A DNA stretch of 64,000 bases from Nannochloris sp. 'desiccata'. Taxonomy: Eukaryota; Chlorophyta; Trebouxiophyceae; Chlorellales; Chlorellaceae. Shown piece by piece: positions 10,816 through 22,178 of this stretch. The stretch covers positions 1,426,001 to 1,490,000 of the forward strand of contig JAGTXX020000011.1 in the NCBI GenBank assembly GCA_019044685.2, written 5' to 3'. Numbering within the stretch: position 1 is the first letter of the stretch; each line of letters begins with the position of its first letter. A program made the translations under genes and the position numbers. Below the pieces are notes generated by a model, which saw nothing but the letters and a program-made list of their open reading frames with translations, was not told where the DNA came from and did not search any database.

Positions 10816-12548
10816 ATGCAGTCTCAACAGACAACAAATTACCTGCGCAACGATAATTTTAATATCAAGGTAAATTTACAATATTATTTTTGATTTATTT
10901 GATATGCTGTCCGTGACTTTGATGTCTGGTTTGCTAAAGTAACAACCCATCATGCCACCCCCAACTACCCACACGCTTACAGGCAACGTCGCTTCCAGCT
11001 GCTGGAATGCAAACCTTTGCTGCTGGATCACCTATGGCTGGACCGTTTGACAATGAGTTACCGGTAAGGATGGCACTATTTGCCCCCTTGCTTTGCTCCG
11101 ACCACATCCCGACTTTTTAGCCTGAATCCCGACCTCACTTTACACTATTCACCTTTCTTGCAGGCTGCGAAAAGCATGGAGCGGATACCTTCAGGAATTA
11201 ATGCTTTACCTTCAGTTCCCGCACAGCAGTCTAACAAACCAAATGTAGTTGGACATGCCAACAAGCCTATGCAGCTCGCAACCGGCCTGTCCTTGAGGAA
11301 AGACAGCCTTGAAGCCCTTACATCTGGAGAGCTTACTCGGTCTAAAAATGGCGGATCCCAGACTATATTTGCAGACGTCCTTGAGCAGGTTAGTTTCTAA
11401 TTTCTTAATTTGCCATGTGACAGTTGCACATGTTCAGTTATTCATCTAGCCGCTTTTCACCATTAACCCCGTCTCTTATTTGGTATTACCGCAGCTTGCA
11501 TCTAAAGAAGAGTCTCTTCCTATGCAAGCTGCTCTCTACAGGCTGCCTTCTATGCATTTTTTGGAGAGCTTACTGGACGAAATGGACAGCCGCAGTGCAA
11601 GCGTTGGCAACCCTCCCGCAGAGCCCCCATTATACCTGCCTCTTGACTCCTTCGATCTCCCTGGGCTTGACAGTCCTGGAGCACAAGTGAATGATCTTGC
11701 ACAGCTCGGTTTGCCTCCTTTACCTCGTCGTGTCCACTCTGCTCATGCCGGCATTGGCAATGCTCTTGGTCACGACCACCAGCAGGCAGCAGCAGCAATG
11801 AGAATGAGACCCCCTGTCCCTCCATTCGACATGCCTCAACATAACTATATATCAATGATTCCCAACGCTGGAAGTGCAGCACCCAGCCCTCAGCGTGGTA
11901 TGCCTATGCCCAACAGGAGCTCTGGACCTGCTGCCTTAGCTCGCCAGACTGCAAATGCCTTGGAGGAGTTGTACGGATTCGAAGAGGCTGAGGTGTCTTT
12001 ACAGACCAGTAAAAGTGGCCGTGTACGTAAAGTAACTTCTTTCACTGGAGCAAAACGCAAAATGGGAGACATGATTTCTCAAGTATCAGCCCCTGCAGCA
12101 CTTGCAGGTGAACGGTACTCTATGCAGCATACTCAAGATTCTGATTTAACTACTGGCAGTGATGCTGGAGAAGAAGTTGACAGAGAATTCATGAAATTTA
12201 CTGGGGGTAAGTTCTTATATTTGTTTATTCTTTTGCTTTATTTATACATACAGAGAGACCACCACTTCACTTTACCTAAAAAAAATCTTTACCGTCTCTG
12301 CAACAGGCAAGAAGGGCAAGCGTACTGTGTGCTTAAACTGCGGCTCTCACCAGACTCCTCAATGGAGATGCGGTCCCCTAGGCCCTCGCACTCTTTGCAA
12401 CGCGTGTGGTGTCAGATATAAGAAAGGTTTGCCCTTGAATTGCTGGCCACTTCGAGAAGGGATGGTGCTTCCTCCTGGTGCGGTCATGCCTTCTACCGTC
12501 CAGGTTCCTGCTGGGATTAACATCATCACTATGCCTTTGGATGAGTGA
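10816..12548 (+). CDS. GATA-type zinc-finger transcription factor
   Basis: Five exons, 10816-10869, 10983-11063, 11164-11388, 11495-12206 and 12307-12548, give 437 residues; all phases close. The C-terminal finger starts at CLNCGSHQTPQWRCGP and has the plant pattern C-x2-C-x18-C-x2-C, ending CNACGVRYKKG, with basic GKKGKR just before it. The remaining ~350 residues are Pro/Ser/Gln/Met-rich and disordered-looking, except a short segment rich in Leu (FLESLLDEMD) that recalls acidic activation motifs. Expected to bind (A/T)GATA(A/G) sites in the nucleus. In green algae such factors are often linked to light or nitrogen responses, which is only inference here. Confidence 0.9.
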
Positions 12549-13050
12549 AGTAGTTATTCAAAATATAACTAAACTTTTCCTTTCCACAAAAGTTACCGTA
12601 GTTTTCTCAGTTTCTTTTCCCTCAACTCCTTTTTTCTTGCCGCTTTTCTTTTTTTGTTTTTCTCTTCCCCTGTTGAATTGGATTAGCAATATTCTTACTT
12701 TAAGGACCCTTATATGCGATCGTATCTATTACAATACATCGCTGGAATATTTAGCAATGTGTATTTATATGCTTTTCCCATTTTTTGTGTTTCTCTGACC
12801 GCCAACTAACTGAATATTTATTTATTTTGACCACCTTCGACACACCTCATCCTTTCTCTTTCTCTTCACGCTGCTGGTTGTTCTCGCACATGGCCGCTCA
12901 ACAGCAGTATTTAAATCGAACATATGACATCATCAGTATTATGTAGACTTGTAACATTAAGACTCTTATTAATAAAGGGCAGATAATTAATACGGACGAA
13001 GAAATATTAGGAGAAAAATATTAAGACGCTGTCTAGGGGTGGAAATTTCT
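12549..13050. other. Intergenic region between converging genes
   Basis: Convergent gap of ~500 bp below the GATA gene and the ABCG gene. It is T-rich near the GATA stop and otherwise unremarkable. It should hold both 3' UTRs; a tgtaac occurs at about 12950. Confidence 0.4.
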
Positions 13051-15257
13051 CTAGAGGAAATGGAACCGATAGGCTGCTAAAATGGTAAGATACGAGACAA
13101 TCCTCGTAACAACTGTAATTCCCAACAAAATAAGTAAATTAACGCCCGGTGACAACCCATTATCTGTGTTACTAGGCACTAATCTGTATCCTGGAATGAC
13201 TTCTCCGGTTGAGGACACAAAATCAGTCGCCCCAAACTCGGATGATACAACAGCATCGTACGCATAGGTCAGATATGAAATAGTCCGAACCCATTTAAAA
13301 TAAACAGGGACGTCTGAAACTAAAAAACCGCTGAAAGAAAGTAAAATGAGGAGTACAAAGGTCAAGGCGAGGATGGCTGTGGTGGAGTTTTTAGTAAAGG
13401 CAGCACATAAAACGCCGATACTTTCACTGGTGATTTGAAATAACGCATAGGCGCACAAATATACCAATATATTGGATAAAGTCAAAGCGTAGCCAACCAT
13501 AAAGAAGGCTACAAACCCGAATAAAAGGGTTTGGATGATTTGAGTGGGTACCGTCACAATGGTTCGGGCAGCAAACCAGGAGCTTACTGAATACATTGCT
13601 TGTCCAACTTCTCGTCTTAAAAGAACGCGCTCTCGATCCCATACAGTGACTGCTGTATATGAGGGGGTGAAAGAAAGTACGGCCATGCCAAACCAAAGAG
13701 ACGCTGCAATTTTTTAGAGATAAATTGTAAGAGTCAGTTTTAATCAAGGAAGAAACAAACAAATGGAATCAAACACGTTTGAAATACATTGCACACGTGT
13801 GTTTTCGCACCTAAACGATCATTAACACCTGTTTCTACAGAGTTATTCAGCTGTAAATACATCAAGCCAACAAACAACCCCATGAACACATACTGGGCTG
13901 TCTCCGAAAAGAGCATGGCAGGGTTTCTGATATAATTACGATAGCTTCGTTGAGTAAGTACACAGGTTTGATACCAGCCAGGGACTTCAGGATACGTTGC
14001 TTGAACCTCTTTACCGGCATCTATACCACTAGTAGCAGCAGCAGCAGCAGCAGCAGCAGCAGAGGAGGAGACGCCACCGTTCTTCGCAGCAGCAGCAGCA
14101 GCAGCAGCAGCAGAGGAGGAGACGCCACCGTTCTTCGCAGCAACAGCAGCCTCTTCATCTTGGTGTCCACCTTGCAACAACGTACTACTTGCGCCATTTC
14201 TTCTCTGCTGCTCCACCAAAGTATCTACATTACTTTGCTCTTGTAAGCAATTAAGAAAGAAATCTGTAGGGTTTGTAAATTGAGGACACTGCAGCCCTGC
14301 AGCATCAAAAAATGGTACCGCTCCTTCCCACTCTCCAAAATAAACCAATTCCCCGCCAGCAAGCAACATAAAATCATCAAATTTAGAGGTAATTAATGAA
14401 TTCGGTTGATGAATAGTCAATACAATTGTCTTTTGCATCCGTGCAGCTAAATTCTTCAGAGTGCCTACAAGAGAGACAGCCATTTCAGAATCTAAACCAC
14501 TCGTGCACTCATCTAAAAAGATCGCTTTAGGGTCTTTAATCAATTCAATGCCAATACTAACACGTCTTCGTTGGCCTCCACTTACTCCTTTCATACCTAG
14601 CAATTCATCGCCTATCCTCACGTGCTGGCACTCGGTCAGGCCCAGCTCTTTCAGAACAGAGTCAACCCGAGCTTCTTTGTCTTTCCTTGTCATCGACATC
14701 GGGAGCTTTAACAATGCACTGGTGAGGATGGATTCACGTACAGTGGCACTGGCTTGAAGAACGTCTCTTTGCATTACATAGCAGGCTGCTTTGCGAAATT
14801 GAGAGGCACGGCGGGGGATGCCATCGACCAGTACCTCTCCTTCAATTTTGCCGCCTGGGGTCGGGTTGCATGCTAAAATGTCAAGAAACTGCAAAAATAG
14901 CATAGCGTAACCGAAGTGAAGGGTCAAATCTGGTGGAATTCAGATAGAATAGCAAAGAAATCAAAAGTGCCCGCACAGTGCTGCTGCCACGAGACGGTGT
15001 CCAGAGCCGCTTTTATTCCTCGTAAAAAGCGAGCTACCTATAGTAATATTTTCTTTTCTTCTTACCGTACTCTTTCCGGCCCCAGATTGGCCTAATATTG
15101 CTAAGATTCTACCAGCTCTACAGTGCCCACTGATCCCCTTCAGAATTTCTTTGCCGGGCACCGAGAATCTCAAGTTTCTAAACTCTATGTCAAATCCAGC
15201 TGAGACCTCTACTTCCGAGGCATCAGTAGGAGAAAACTTGTTCTTTGCAACGTCCAT
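13051..15257 (-). CDS. ABCG (White/WBC-type) half-transporter
   Basis: Three exons on the minus strand, 15066-15257, 13811-14888 and 13051-13703, give 640 residues. Joins read SGAGKST-FLDILA and NDRL-ASLWFG. The order is nucleotide-binding domain then membrane domain, as in ABCG. Walker A is GQSGAGKST, the signature VSGGQRRRVSIG, Walker B AIFLDECTSGLD, and the His switch TIHQP. About six membrane segments fill the C-terminal 260 residues (for example the IIQTLLFGFVAFFMVGYAL and ALTFVLLILLSFSGFLV regions). The NBD-to-membrane linker holds two copies of a 17-residue Ala-rich repeat (14034-14151). Substrate unknown; lipid or secondary-metabolite export is common in the family. A dimer partner is required. 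Confidence 0.93.
14034..14151 (-). repeat. Tandem 51-bp repeat in ABCG linker
   Basis: Two near-identical 51-bp units, starting at about 14062 and 14113 on the plus strand, each contain a CAG run and gaggaggagacgccaccg. They encode KNGGVSSS followed by nine Ala, twice. The repeat is in frame and lies in a disordered linker. Confidence 0.85.
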
Positions 15258-15630
15258 CTTTGTAATGGCAGCCGCACGAGTTGGACGAATTGAAAGTGGG
15301 TTACGTGATCATTAATGATCAATCAACAGTTGTTATCTGAGAATATATCCAGTAAGCGCATTAGCTACTGTAAATAATACAATTCTTTGCGCAATGTCAT
15401 CTTATGATTTATACCGCATTGTGTGAAAACCCAAATATAACGCGCCTATCTCCTTTTTCAGTACCTTCTCCCCTTCAATTCAAGCTAACTTAGCTTAGTA
15501 AGTTGGTTCTTCTCTAGCAGAATCAAAAAGGGACATTTAAGGACATTTTCATTACTTTTCTCAATGAAATCTTACAAATGTTGCTATTATTCACGTTTTT
15601 ATAAGTTCCTATTAATATCATTCAATTTCA
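15258..15630. other. Intergenic region
   Basis: This gap holds the ABCG promoter and, on the same strand, the 3' UTR of the PDI gene. On the minus strand a TGTAA lies about 55 nt past the PDI stop (15572-15576). No gene seen. Confidence 0.4.
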
Positions 15631-16724
15631 TTACTCGACATCTATGTACTCGGCATCTTCTTCTTCGCCGACCTCTCCCTCCATCTCTGCCTCGACCTCA
15701 GCCTTGCTGAAAGATTCCAACACACTGATCTTCTTGCTAACCTCAACGAGCTTGTTCGTAGACATCTTTCCACCTTTAACCATCTTCAAAAGACGAGCAA
15801 GCTCGGTTTCAATGTATTCTTTACCCTTCTCACCGGCCTTTTCAAGATATTTGATGTAAAGTGCAGCGTTGTCCTTAACATCGTCATCAAGCTTGGAAAC
15901 AGCATCCTTGGCTTCCTTCAAAGCAGCAGCAGCATCCACTTCGCCTTCAGTAAACTTGATAGCGATCTCAGAAAGAGGGGGCACCACAGCAAAAGAATTG
16001 TCATATTCGATTTGTTTTTTAATAAACTCAAGCATGGCCTCAGCAGTACGTCCAGAGTTATAATCCATAGAGTCGGTTGGGCGCCCACGAGGGAACCATT
16101 TGATGGTAGGGAAACCACGTACTTGGAAACGCTCACCAAGAGATTGGTGGTCGTCCGCATTTACTTTAGCGATGACGACACGAGCATTGAGTGCTGGGTC
16201 CTTGGCAATGAGCTCACCGAGTTTCTTGTACTCGGGAGTCAAGCTCTTGCAATGACCGCTGCGTTTATATAGAAGCGGAGGGAAAGGGAAAGGGGTTAGT
16301 ATAAACATGGTTGGGTTCAGTTATTTGTTGTTAGGCGGAACAGCAATTGTGCAGATGTTGACCTGAAAAGTTTGTTCAGGAACCCGGAGACAAATCCAGA
16401 TCGTCAAATGGAATTTGAAGATTCTCCAGCTATTCTACTGATCAATCATAACCCAGATTTTGTTGATAACTCACCACCAGGGGGCATAGAACTCAATCAA
16501 GGCAGCCTTCGAGCCGTCCACGATCTTATCAAAATTATCAGGAGCTGCACGGAAAATGGGGCTGTGGTAAATAAACAATTTACAAGAAAGCAGCTACAGA
16601 TGAAATAGACTAGCTACTTACTTAGATCTTTGACGCCAGGTAAAGCTTCAGTGGGATCATTAGCACGGGCAACAGCGCACAATGCAACAAGTGCCAGAGC
16701 CAAGATCGCCTTATTTGCCATCAT
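15631..16724 (-). CDS. PDI-D-type protein disulfide isomerase with one thioredoxin domain
   Basis: Three minus-strand exons, 16622-16724, 16475-16544 and 15631-16258, give 266 residues. The second intron splits the first Cys codon of the active site; joining restores APWCGHCK. MMANKAILALALVALCAVARA is a signal peptide. One thioredoxin domain (about residues 30-135) with CGHC is followed by an alpha-helical ERp29-type D domain (about 150-245). Family members in plants usually have two thioredoxin domains before the D domain, so this is a short form. The C-terminus is acidic (EEEDAEYIDVE) and lacks a KDEL-type retention signal. It likely forms and isomerises disulfides in the ER. Confidence 0.88.
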
Positions 16725-16933
16725 GGTGATAGAGATAATTGATGAAATACCGGTATGCTGTAACTCTTTATGGAGGAGCCCTTTTTTTTCAAGGTTTTCA
16801 GTCGCCGAAGAAAGAAGGAAGACAGCCCAGCATACATCCATTTTCATTCTGTTGCTGCATGCACCTCCAGTCCACGTACAAGACTGTAATAACAATACAC
16901 AAGAACAAGAATTATTTTTAATCAAATAAACAC

Positions 16934-19024
16934 TTAATTTTGCGGTTGTGCCCCCATTTTAGCCACCGTCGCAGCAGCCAACTCCCGCACCGCCGCTCTA
17001 TCAAGAACACATTTAATTTCAACTTCCTGAACATCTCTACCTTGCCTCAGTACTAATTTATAAATTGTACCACCGTCCGAGTCACCCAAACTCGCTTCTT
17101 CGCCTTTTTCTTTCGCCATATAGACTTCGACATCGGGTGAAGACGCTCTGCTTTCCAAACGGACCCCAAGATTTGCTGAAACAACACCTTCAACCTCTAC
17201 AATATCTTCAGCAAACTTGACTGCAACCTCAAGATCGCCAAGCAGAGGGCGCATATCCACTGCAGCGTCAATGGTCTGTCGAGGTCCTCCGGGAGCAGCT
17301 GTGCCTGTGCCTGGCATCGTACCTCCAGCACCAGTACTTGCCAAAAGTGAATCTAACGTCTCTAATAGCGGGTTAGGGGTGGCACGGCGAATAGATAAGA
17401 AGATTCGAGCCTTCTTTGGGTCAACGTGGGTAAGACGAGCTGTCACGGCTTGCCCGACGGCATAATCTGCCATCTGACCTGTCCCACTTTCTTCAGATGA
17501 AAAGGAAACTGGTGGTTTTGCTGCTTTCTTGCCGGAAACTGAAGCAGGAAGAGCATTATCCCAGGACACTTCACTTGAATGAACCAATCCTATGATAATT
17601 TCTTCCTTCTCGCTCTCTAATTTTAACGGGAAATCAACAAAGATACCAAAAGGTCTCACTGAGCGCACCCGACACTGCACCAATGACCCCACAGCTTCAG
17701 CTGCAGCGACAAGGCCCTCGGGAGAGACGACCGAACGTTGAGCCATACTCTGCGTTGCTGCCTTTTCTGAGAAGATCACTCTGCCAGATTCTTTGTCGAC
17801 TGCAATTACTTCAACTAAAAGTTCTTGGTCTCGCAGAATCCCCATTGCAGCTCTTCGTAAAGTTGGCCCTTCTCCTGTCCATGCATCTGCCGCTGCTGCA
17901 GCAGCCGCATCGGGACTACTGGTGCTATCGCTGTTGGCATTGTTATTATCAGCTATAGAGGCTCTAATTCTACGCTCTTCTTTTAAAACAGCAGAAGCGC
18001 GGGCGTGAGATAATTCTGTAAGTGGAATAAACCCTGTGATTTCTTTTGCCTCGTCGCTAACAAGAACGCCAGCTGCATTGCCTTGCCAGACTTTGACTGT
18101 GATTTGACCCTGGGAAGATTGAAGATCCAGTGCCACTTGAACACTACGTGCACGACGTACGGCACGTTCAGGTGCCATGCATGCTTCGTATTGAGTTGGT
18201 TGCCTGGAGGAGGACTGAATAGTAGCAGCTGTGGAAGTGCGAGGGGGTTTGCCGCTCAGTTGTGGCCGCTGTGTTGGAGGTGCTGGAGCAGTGACAGGTT
18301 CTGGTACTGTAACGGCAGGAGCAGGAGCCACAGCCGCAGCGGCAGCGGCAGGTACTTCTTCCCTTGTTTCAGCTTTCGAGCTTCGAGGTTGGTCTTCTTG
18401 TACCTCTTTCTGTTTCTTTTCAGCTACTACAGGAGCTACAGGTTCAGGCTTGGAAGGAGCCAGTTTAGGCTCTTCCGTTGCTGCCTTTACTACCTGTGAT
18501 GGCGGTGGTGGCACCGCTGCAGGCTGCTCCACTGGTGGTGGGTGTGGTACAGCCACTGGTGCTGCTGCTGCTTGAGGCTTAAGAGGAGCTGCCATCAATG
18601 GTGGAGGAGGTGGAGCTTCCTTCTTTGGCGCTGGTTCCACATTCCGAACGACACGAGGGGGAGGTTTTCCTACGTTGGTTGGCTCAACAAATCCATCCCT
18701 AGGTCGAGGGCGAGTGCCTAAAGCAAGGGGTGGCGGCGGTGGCGGGGGTTGTGCTGCATCTTGCATAGCAGGTCGTGCTGTAGGTTTTTCAATCAAAGAT
18801 GGCCTTCCCGCTGGTTTCTTAGGAATATCTCTCAGATTGAATGAGACGGAGCCTTCCTGCTTGGTCTTGGACTTTGATTTTACTGAGCTTCCGTTGCCAG
18901 CTAAAGCGGCCTCAAAATCTTCGTAAGTGGGTGGTGGGAGATTTTGCTTCACCGCAATGGTTTCTTCATCGCTAGATGCACCATCATCCCACTCTTCGTC
19001 AGAAATTTCTACCTCCCAAGGTTC
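16934..19024 (-). CDS. S1 RNA-binding domain protein, 5' exon unresolved
   Basis: An exon of 697 codons opens just after a ttgcag acceptor at 19025-19030, so at least one upstream exon exists. The only upstream ATG on this strand ends at 19182 and could give MFSNSVLAVL spliced at a weak gt donor near 19152; this is not certain. The protein has an acidic start (EVEISDEEWDD), about 200 residues of Pro/Ala-rich sequence, then two S1-like OB folds (roughly residues 290-410 and 435-550, the second with VRSVRPFGIFVDFP). A C-terminal domain of ~130 residues has no evident match. Similar tandem-S1 proteins act in organelle RNA processing or translation. Compartment and role are inferred. Confidence 0.72.
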   Translation of the reverse strand, partial: EPWEVEISDEEWDDGASSDEETIAVKQNLPPPTYEDFEAALAGNGSSVKSKSKTKQEGSVSFNLRDIPKKPAGRPSLIEKPTARPAMQDAAQPPPPPPPLALGTRPRPRDGFVEPTNVGKPPPRVVRNVEPAPKKEAPPPPPLMAAPLKPQAAAAPVAVPHPPPVEQPAAVPPPPSQVVKAATEEPKLAPSKPEPVAPVVAEKKQKEVQEDQPRSSKAETREEVPAAAAAAVAPAPAVTVPEPVTAPAPPTQRPQLSGKPPRTSTAATIQSSSRQPTQYEACMAPERAVRRARSVQVALDLQSSQGQITVKVWQGNAAGVLVSDEAKEITGFIPLTELSHARASAVLKEERRIRASIADNNNANSDSTSSPDAAAAAAADAWTGEGPTLRRAAMGILRDQELLVEVIAVDKESGRVIFSEKAATQSMAQRSVVSPEGLVAAAEAVGSLVQCRVRSVRPFGIFVDFPLKLESEKEEIIIGLVHSSEVSWDNALPASVSGKKAAKPPVSFSSEESGTGQMADYAVGQAVTARLTHVDPKKARIFLSIRRATPNPLLETLDSLLASTGAGGTMPGTGTAAPGGPRQTIDAAVDMRPLLGDLEVAVKFAEDIVEVEGVVSANLGVRLESRASSPDVEVYMAKEKGEEASLGDSDGGTIYKLVLRQGRDVQEVEIKCVLDRAAVRELAAATVAKMGAQPQN

Positions 19025-19292
19025 CTGCAAGATAGAACAAAGAAGGAGGTTAAAGAAATGTTGACAGCAGCAGTTGAAATGAAAAGGTGGAAAGGAGAAC
19101 GAAGAAGGGCAGTTTAAGAGGAGAAAAGGGGAAAGTAATAAAAGAGTGCAACCAGAACAGCTAGGACACTATTGCTAAACATAAAAAACAAAAACACGTT
19201 TGGTTAATCAAGGAAATCAATTCACAATTTTATCAAAAGCTTGCTAGGGAACGAAACGCTTTAAAAAAATAGAATTGGGATTCAAAAACAAA

Positions 19293-20312
19293 ATGGGATC
19301 GAAATCAATACTAGACAGCGTGATGCAATGTTTCAGTTGTTGTGGGACAAAAAACGACGTAGTTGGAGCTGATCATGTGCTCCAGCCTCTCAATCTGTAC
19401 AACCCTCGCGCCCAGACCTCTGTAGAACAGCTTATAGGACAAAGCGAAGACGCACGACTACGTGTTTACTCCAAACTTGGCAGTCTCCAGGATTTCATCC
19501 TCACTCAAGCTGCCCCAAATGGCGTTGTTGGTGCTCCCCGCTGGCCGACAGCTTCTCAAAAATTCCGAGTCATCAACCGACCAAACGGCACTGTCCTTAT
19601 CGTCAGCGATGGTCTTAGCGATCCTTTCGATGACTTACAAAGCGATGCCAACGTCAACGGCTATGGCCTAGAATTTTTTATAGAAACACCCGCAACAGAC
19701 GTCGGCCCTGATCCATCGGAGCTAAAATCTTCTTGGCAGTTCCAATTATTGTACACAGTCTGCTCCCTCGCTGCAGGGCATGGTGGTATTCGTAGCATTA
19801 TTGACGATATGCAGCTACTCTCCACTGAAGCTGAGGGGGTTAGTGAAGCTATTCCTCCAGATTATAAGGCAGCGGTAGTTAATAGAGCGGGAAGAGTGGG
19901 TGCATTGTTGGGACTCACAGAAACAGATCCAGGGTCACAATCATGTGAGTTAGATTTAGCTTTGTGTAGTTAATATTGTCGGTAGATGATTTGGGGAAGG
20001 GAGCAGTGGGGGTATTGCCCAAAAGACGGGCGAAACAGGCACCCAAAAACTATCGTTATCGAGCAATTTCCTACCCCCCAAAAAGCAACATAAAATAAAA
20101 TAAAAACTTATTGTTTCATTCGTGCAGATGTTCCAGAGAAGATCGAAGGGATGCCACTGACCGACGTCAGATTAGTAAACATCAAACTTATCACGCTCTC
20201 AGAACTCAAACTCATCACAGAATTAGGGGCTGAGGGGCGTAAAAAATTAGCAGAGTTGTTTGAAGGGCAACACCGGTTGGTTTCATCGCACACCAGAGAA
20301 GCAGTTTTATAG
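19293..20312 (+). CDS. SUFU (suppressor of fused)-domain protein
   Basis: Two exons, 19293-19944 and 20128-20312, give 278 residues; the phase-1 junction reads GSQS-YVPEK. The start is the ATG of MGSKSILDS. A core from about residue 60 to 200 has VLIVSDGLSDP and GYGLEFFIETP, matching the conserved strands of SUFU domains in bacteria and eukaryotes. A second exon with LPLTDVRLVNIKLITLSEL supplies the expected C-terminal strand and helix. In bacteria the domain is often immune or immunity-like; in animals it regulates GLI factors. Its role in algae is unknown. Several Cys near the N-terminus (CFSCCG) might be lipidated or bind metal. Confidence 0.7.
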
Positions 20313-20495
20313 TAACTGTTTTGTACGGGAATAAAAAAAAAGAAAAAAAAAAGAACCTCCCAGTGTTAAAACTAACCCAAGAACCAAAAAAAAAGTCCCC
20401 TAGAACGGGCAACACAGAAAATAACATGCCCAAAGAGTCTCACTGAGATGGAGATTGAAAGCAAAGTTACGATTAATTTTCCTTTTCTTTCTTAC

Positions 20496-21071
20496 CTGAG
20501 AATCTCCAGCAGCTCTCGTCGGGTTTCCAACTAAAGAAGGCGCTTTCTTATCATTTTCATCATTTGAACTCAGACCTACAAGCTCAAATGTACCTTCTTC
20601 ACCTCCAGCTATCTCTTTGTCGCCACCTCCAAGCCTCTGTTTATTGCGAGCGAGTTTTCTATCACCTGCCGACATCGGTTTTGGGGTGTTACCATATGCT
20701 TTTTCAACAAACTTTGCTAACGATGCAGGGCCAGTAGCGAGTCTATTTTTATTTCGAACCAGCGTTAAGTTGTCTTGAGAGGCACTGCCACGAAGGCCTT
20801 CATCTACGAGAGCTTCAAACATAGAATATGCAGCCATCTGTTCAGATTGCCACTCGTTCAGAATTTTTTCTGAAGCCTCGTCGACTCGAACCTCAGCTCC
20901 GTTGATATCTAGCTGGCGTTGGACGTCTTGGACGCGCTCTCCTATAAGCTTACCGAACTGAAGGTATTCTCCCAGGGTAGGGTTGGTTGGGGTGGAGTTG
21001 TCAGAGGGAGGCGGTGGAGAAGAGGATGATGAATCATTAATTCCGAGCCTCTGGCGACCAGAGCCATAATC
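20496..21071 (-). CDS. Hypothetical protein, internal exon
   Basis: A minus-strand exon of 192 codons is bounded by a gtgtgcag acceptor (just above 21071) and a cag|gtaag donor at 20495. Neither the first nor the last exon is located. If the donor is ignored the frame ends at 20400 after a basic, Cys-containing tail, which is less likely. The protein is hydrophilic and Ser/Asn/Lys-rich with predicted helices around FGKLIGERVQDVQRQLD. Two similar short motifs, RNKNRL and RNKQRL, suggest an internal repeat. No family recognised. Confidence 0.5.
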
Positions 21072-21439
21072 CTGCACACGAAGAAAGATCGTAATTCGTT
21101 ATCAAACGTTCTTAAGTATATCTAATTGCATTTCTCTGGGGCTATCTGGCTCACTCGCTGCTTTTTGCTATTGGCATGTGTTACATGACATGCTTGTTTC
21201 GGGACGCTCGCCCGGGAGGCAATGCCTCCCAGATGCTGTGAAATAGAAAACTGCATTGATCTAAAAGAATATTGTGCGTTTTGAACCATCGCGTGCTCAT
21301 CAAATATCTTGTGGTGATTTCAAAAAAAAACTTATTTTTTGCAGGCTTCAAGCTTACGACTTATTCAGATTGTTACGGGAATTCTGCTGACAATTTTATA
21401 TTTAGTGACATCTGTATAATCAGATTAAAACTTCCTTGC

Positions 21440-22108
21440 ATGGTGGCTAGTTTGTCACAACGACTTACCGCCGATAGTTTCAGATCACAATCACAAATTC
21501 GTTCTTCACATAATAGAAGCCTTTGCCATCCTATTGCTGCCACCTCCCTTAGAAAGATAACAACCATGAGTTCATCTGCAGATACTACAAGCCGCAAGAA
21601 AGAGTTAGATAAATTAGTAGTAGGCCTGACCACAAAATTTTCCGCCGTCCCACACCTGCCGCCCAGTGTTGTTAAAGACCTTCAAGCAACTGGTACTCCC
21701 ATCACTTTAATAGATACCCGCAGTAACGAAGAGCAGGACGTCTCAACAATACCAGGAAGCCTTACAATGGAAGAATTTGAAAGAAGGGAAAAAGAATTAT
21801 CCAACACAAAGATAATTGCCTATTGCACCATCGGGTTCCGCTCATCTCAATATGCAGGGGAACTAAGAAAACGAGGGCTTGACGCATCCAATTTGGAAGG
21901 CAGTATTCTTGCGTGGACACATGAAGGTCTTCCATTAGTAACTAAAGATAAAACAAGTGGACAAGAAGTCCCGTCAAAGAAAGTCCACGTCTTTGGCGAC
22001 CAGTGGAAGTTACAAGGGGAAGGGTACGAGCCAGTAACATTCAAATATGGTATGCTTTCCTATGCAAAATCAGCTATTTCATCCAAGTTTTTTAAATTGT
22101 TTGAGTAA
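21440..22108 (+). CDS. Rhodanese-domain protein, plastid or mitochondrial
   Basis: 222 residues from the ATG at 21440; an earlier TTG in the same frame is not needed. The first ~45 residues (Ser/Arg/Gln-rich, few acids) look like an organelle transit peptide. The rhodanese fold shows LIDTRSNEEQDVSTIPGS, and the active-site loop YCTIGFRSSQYA carries the catalytic Cys. It is followed by LEGSILAWTHEGLPL, the usual last helix. A ~45-residue extension after the fold is present in single-domain rhodanese proteins of algae and plants. Sulfur transfer is likely; the acceptor is unknown. Confidence 0.85.
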   Translation: MVASLSQRLTADSFRSQSQIRSSHNRSLCHPIAATSLRKITTMSSSADTTSRKKELDKLVVGLTTKFSAVPHLPPSVVKDLQATGTPITLIDTRSNEEQDVSTIPGSLTMEEFERREKELSNTKIIAYCTIGFRSSQYAGELRKRGLDASNLEGSILAWTHEGLPLVTKDKTSGQEVPSKKVHVFGDQWKLQGEGYEPVTFKYGMLSYAKSAISSKFFKLFE

Positions 22109-22178
22109 ACCGTTTGGTCTTAAGAACCCCATTTATTTCCATTTAAGCTCGCCCCGACAAAAACAGATACACAGCCAT

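Noticed and set aside
18083..18575. Ser/Gly- and Ala-rich plus-strand ORFs opposite the S1-domain gene
   Set aside because: Shadows of the Pro/Ala-rich coding region on the minus strand.
21214..21230. Small palindrome gggaggc-aat-gcctccc
   Set aside because: Only 7-bp arms in an intergenic or intronic stretch; expected by chance in 64 kb.
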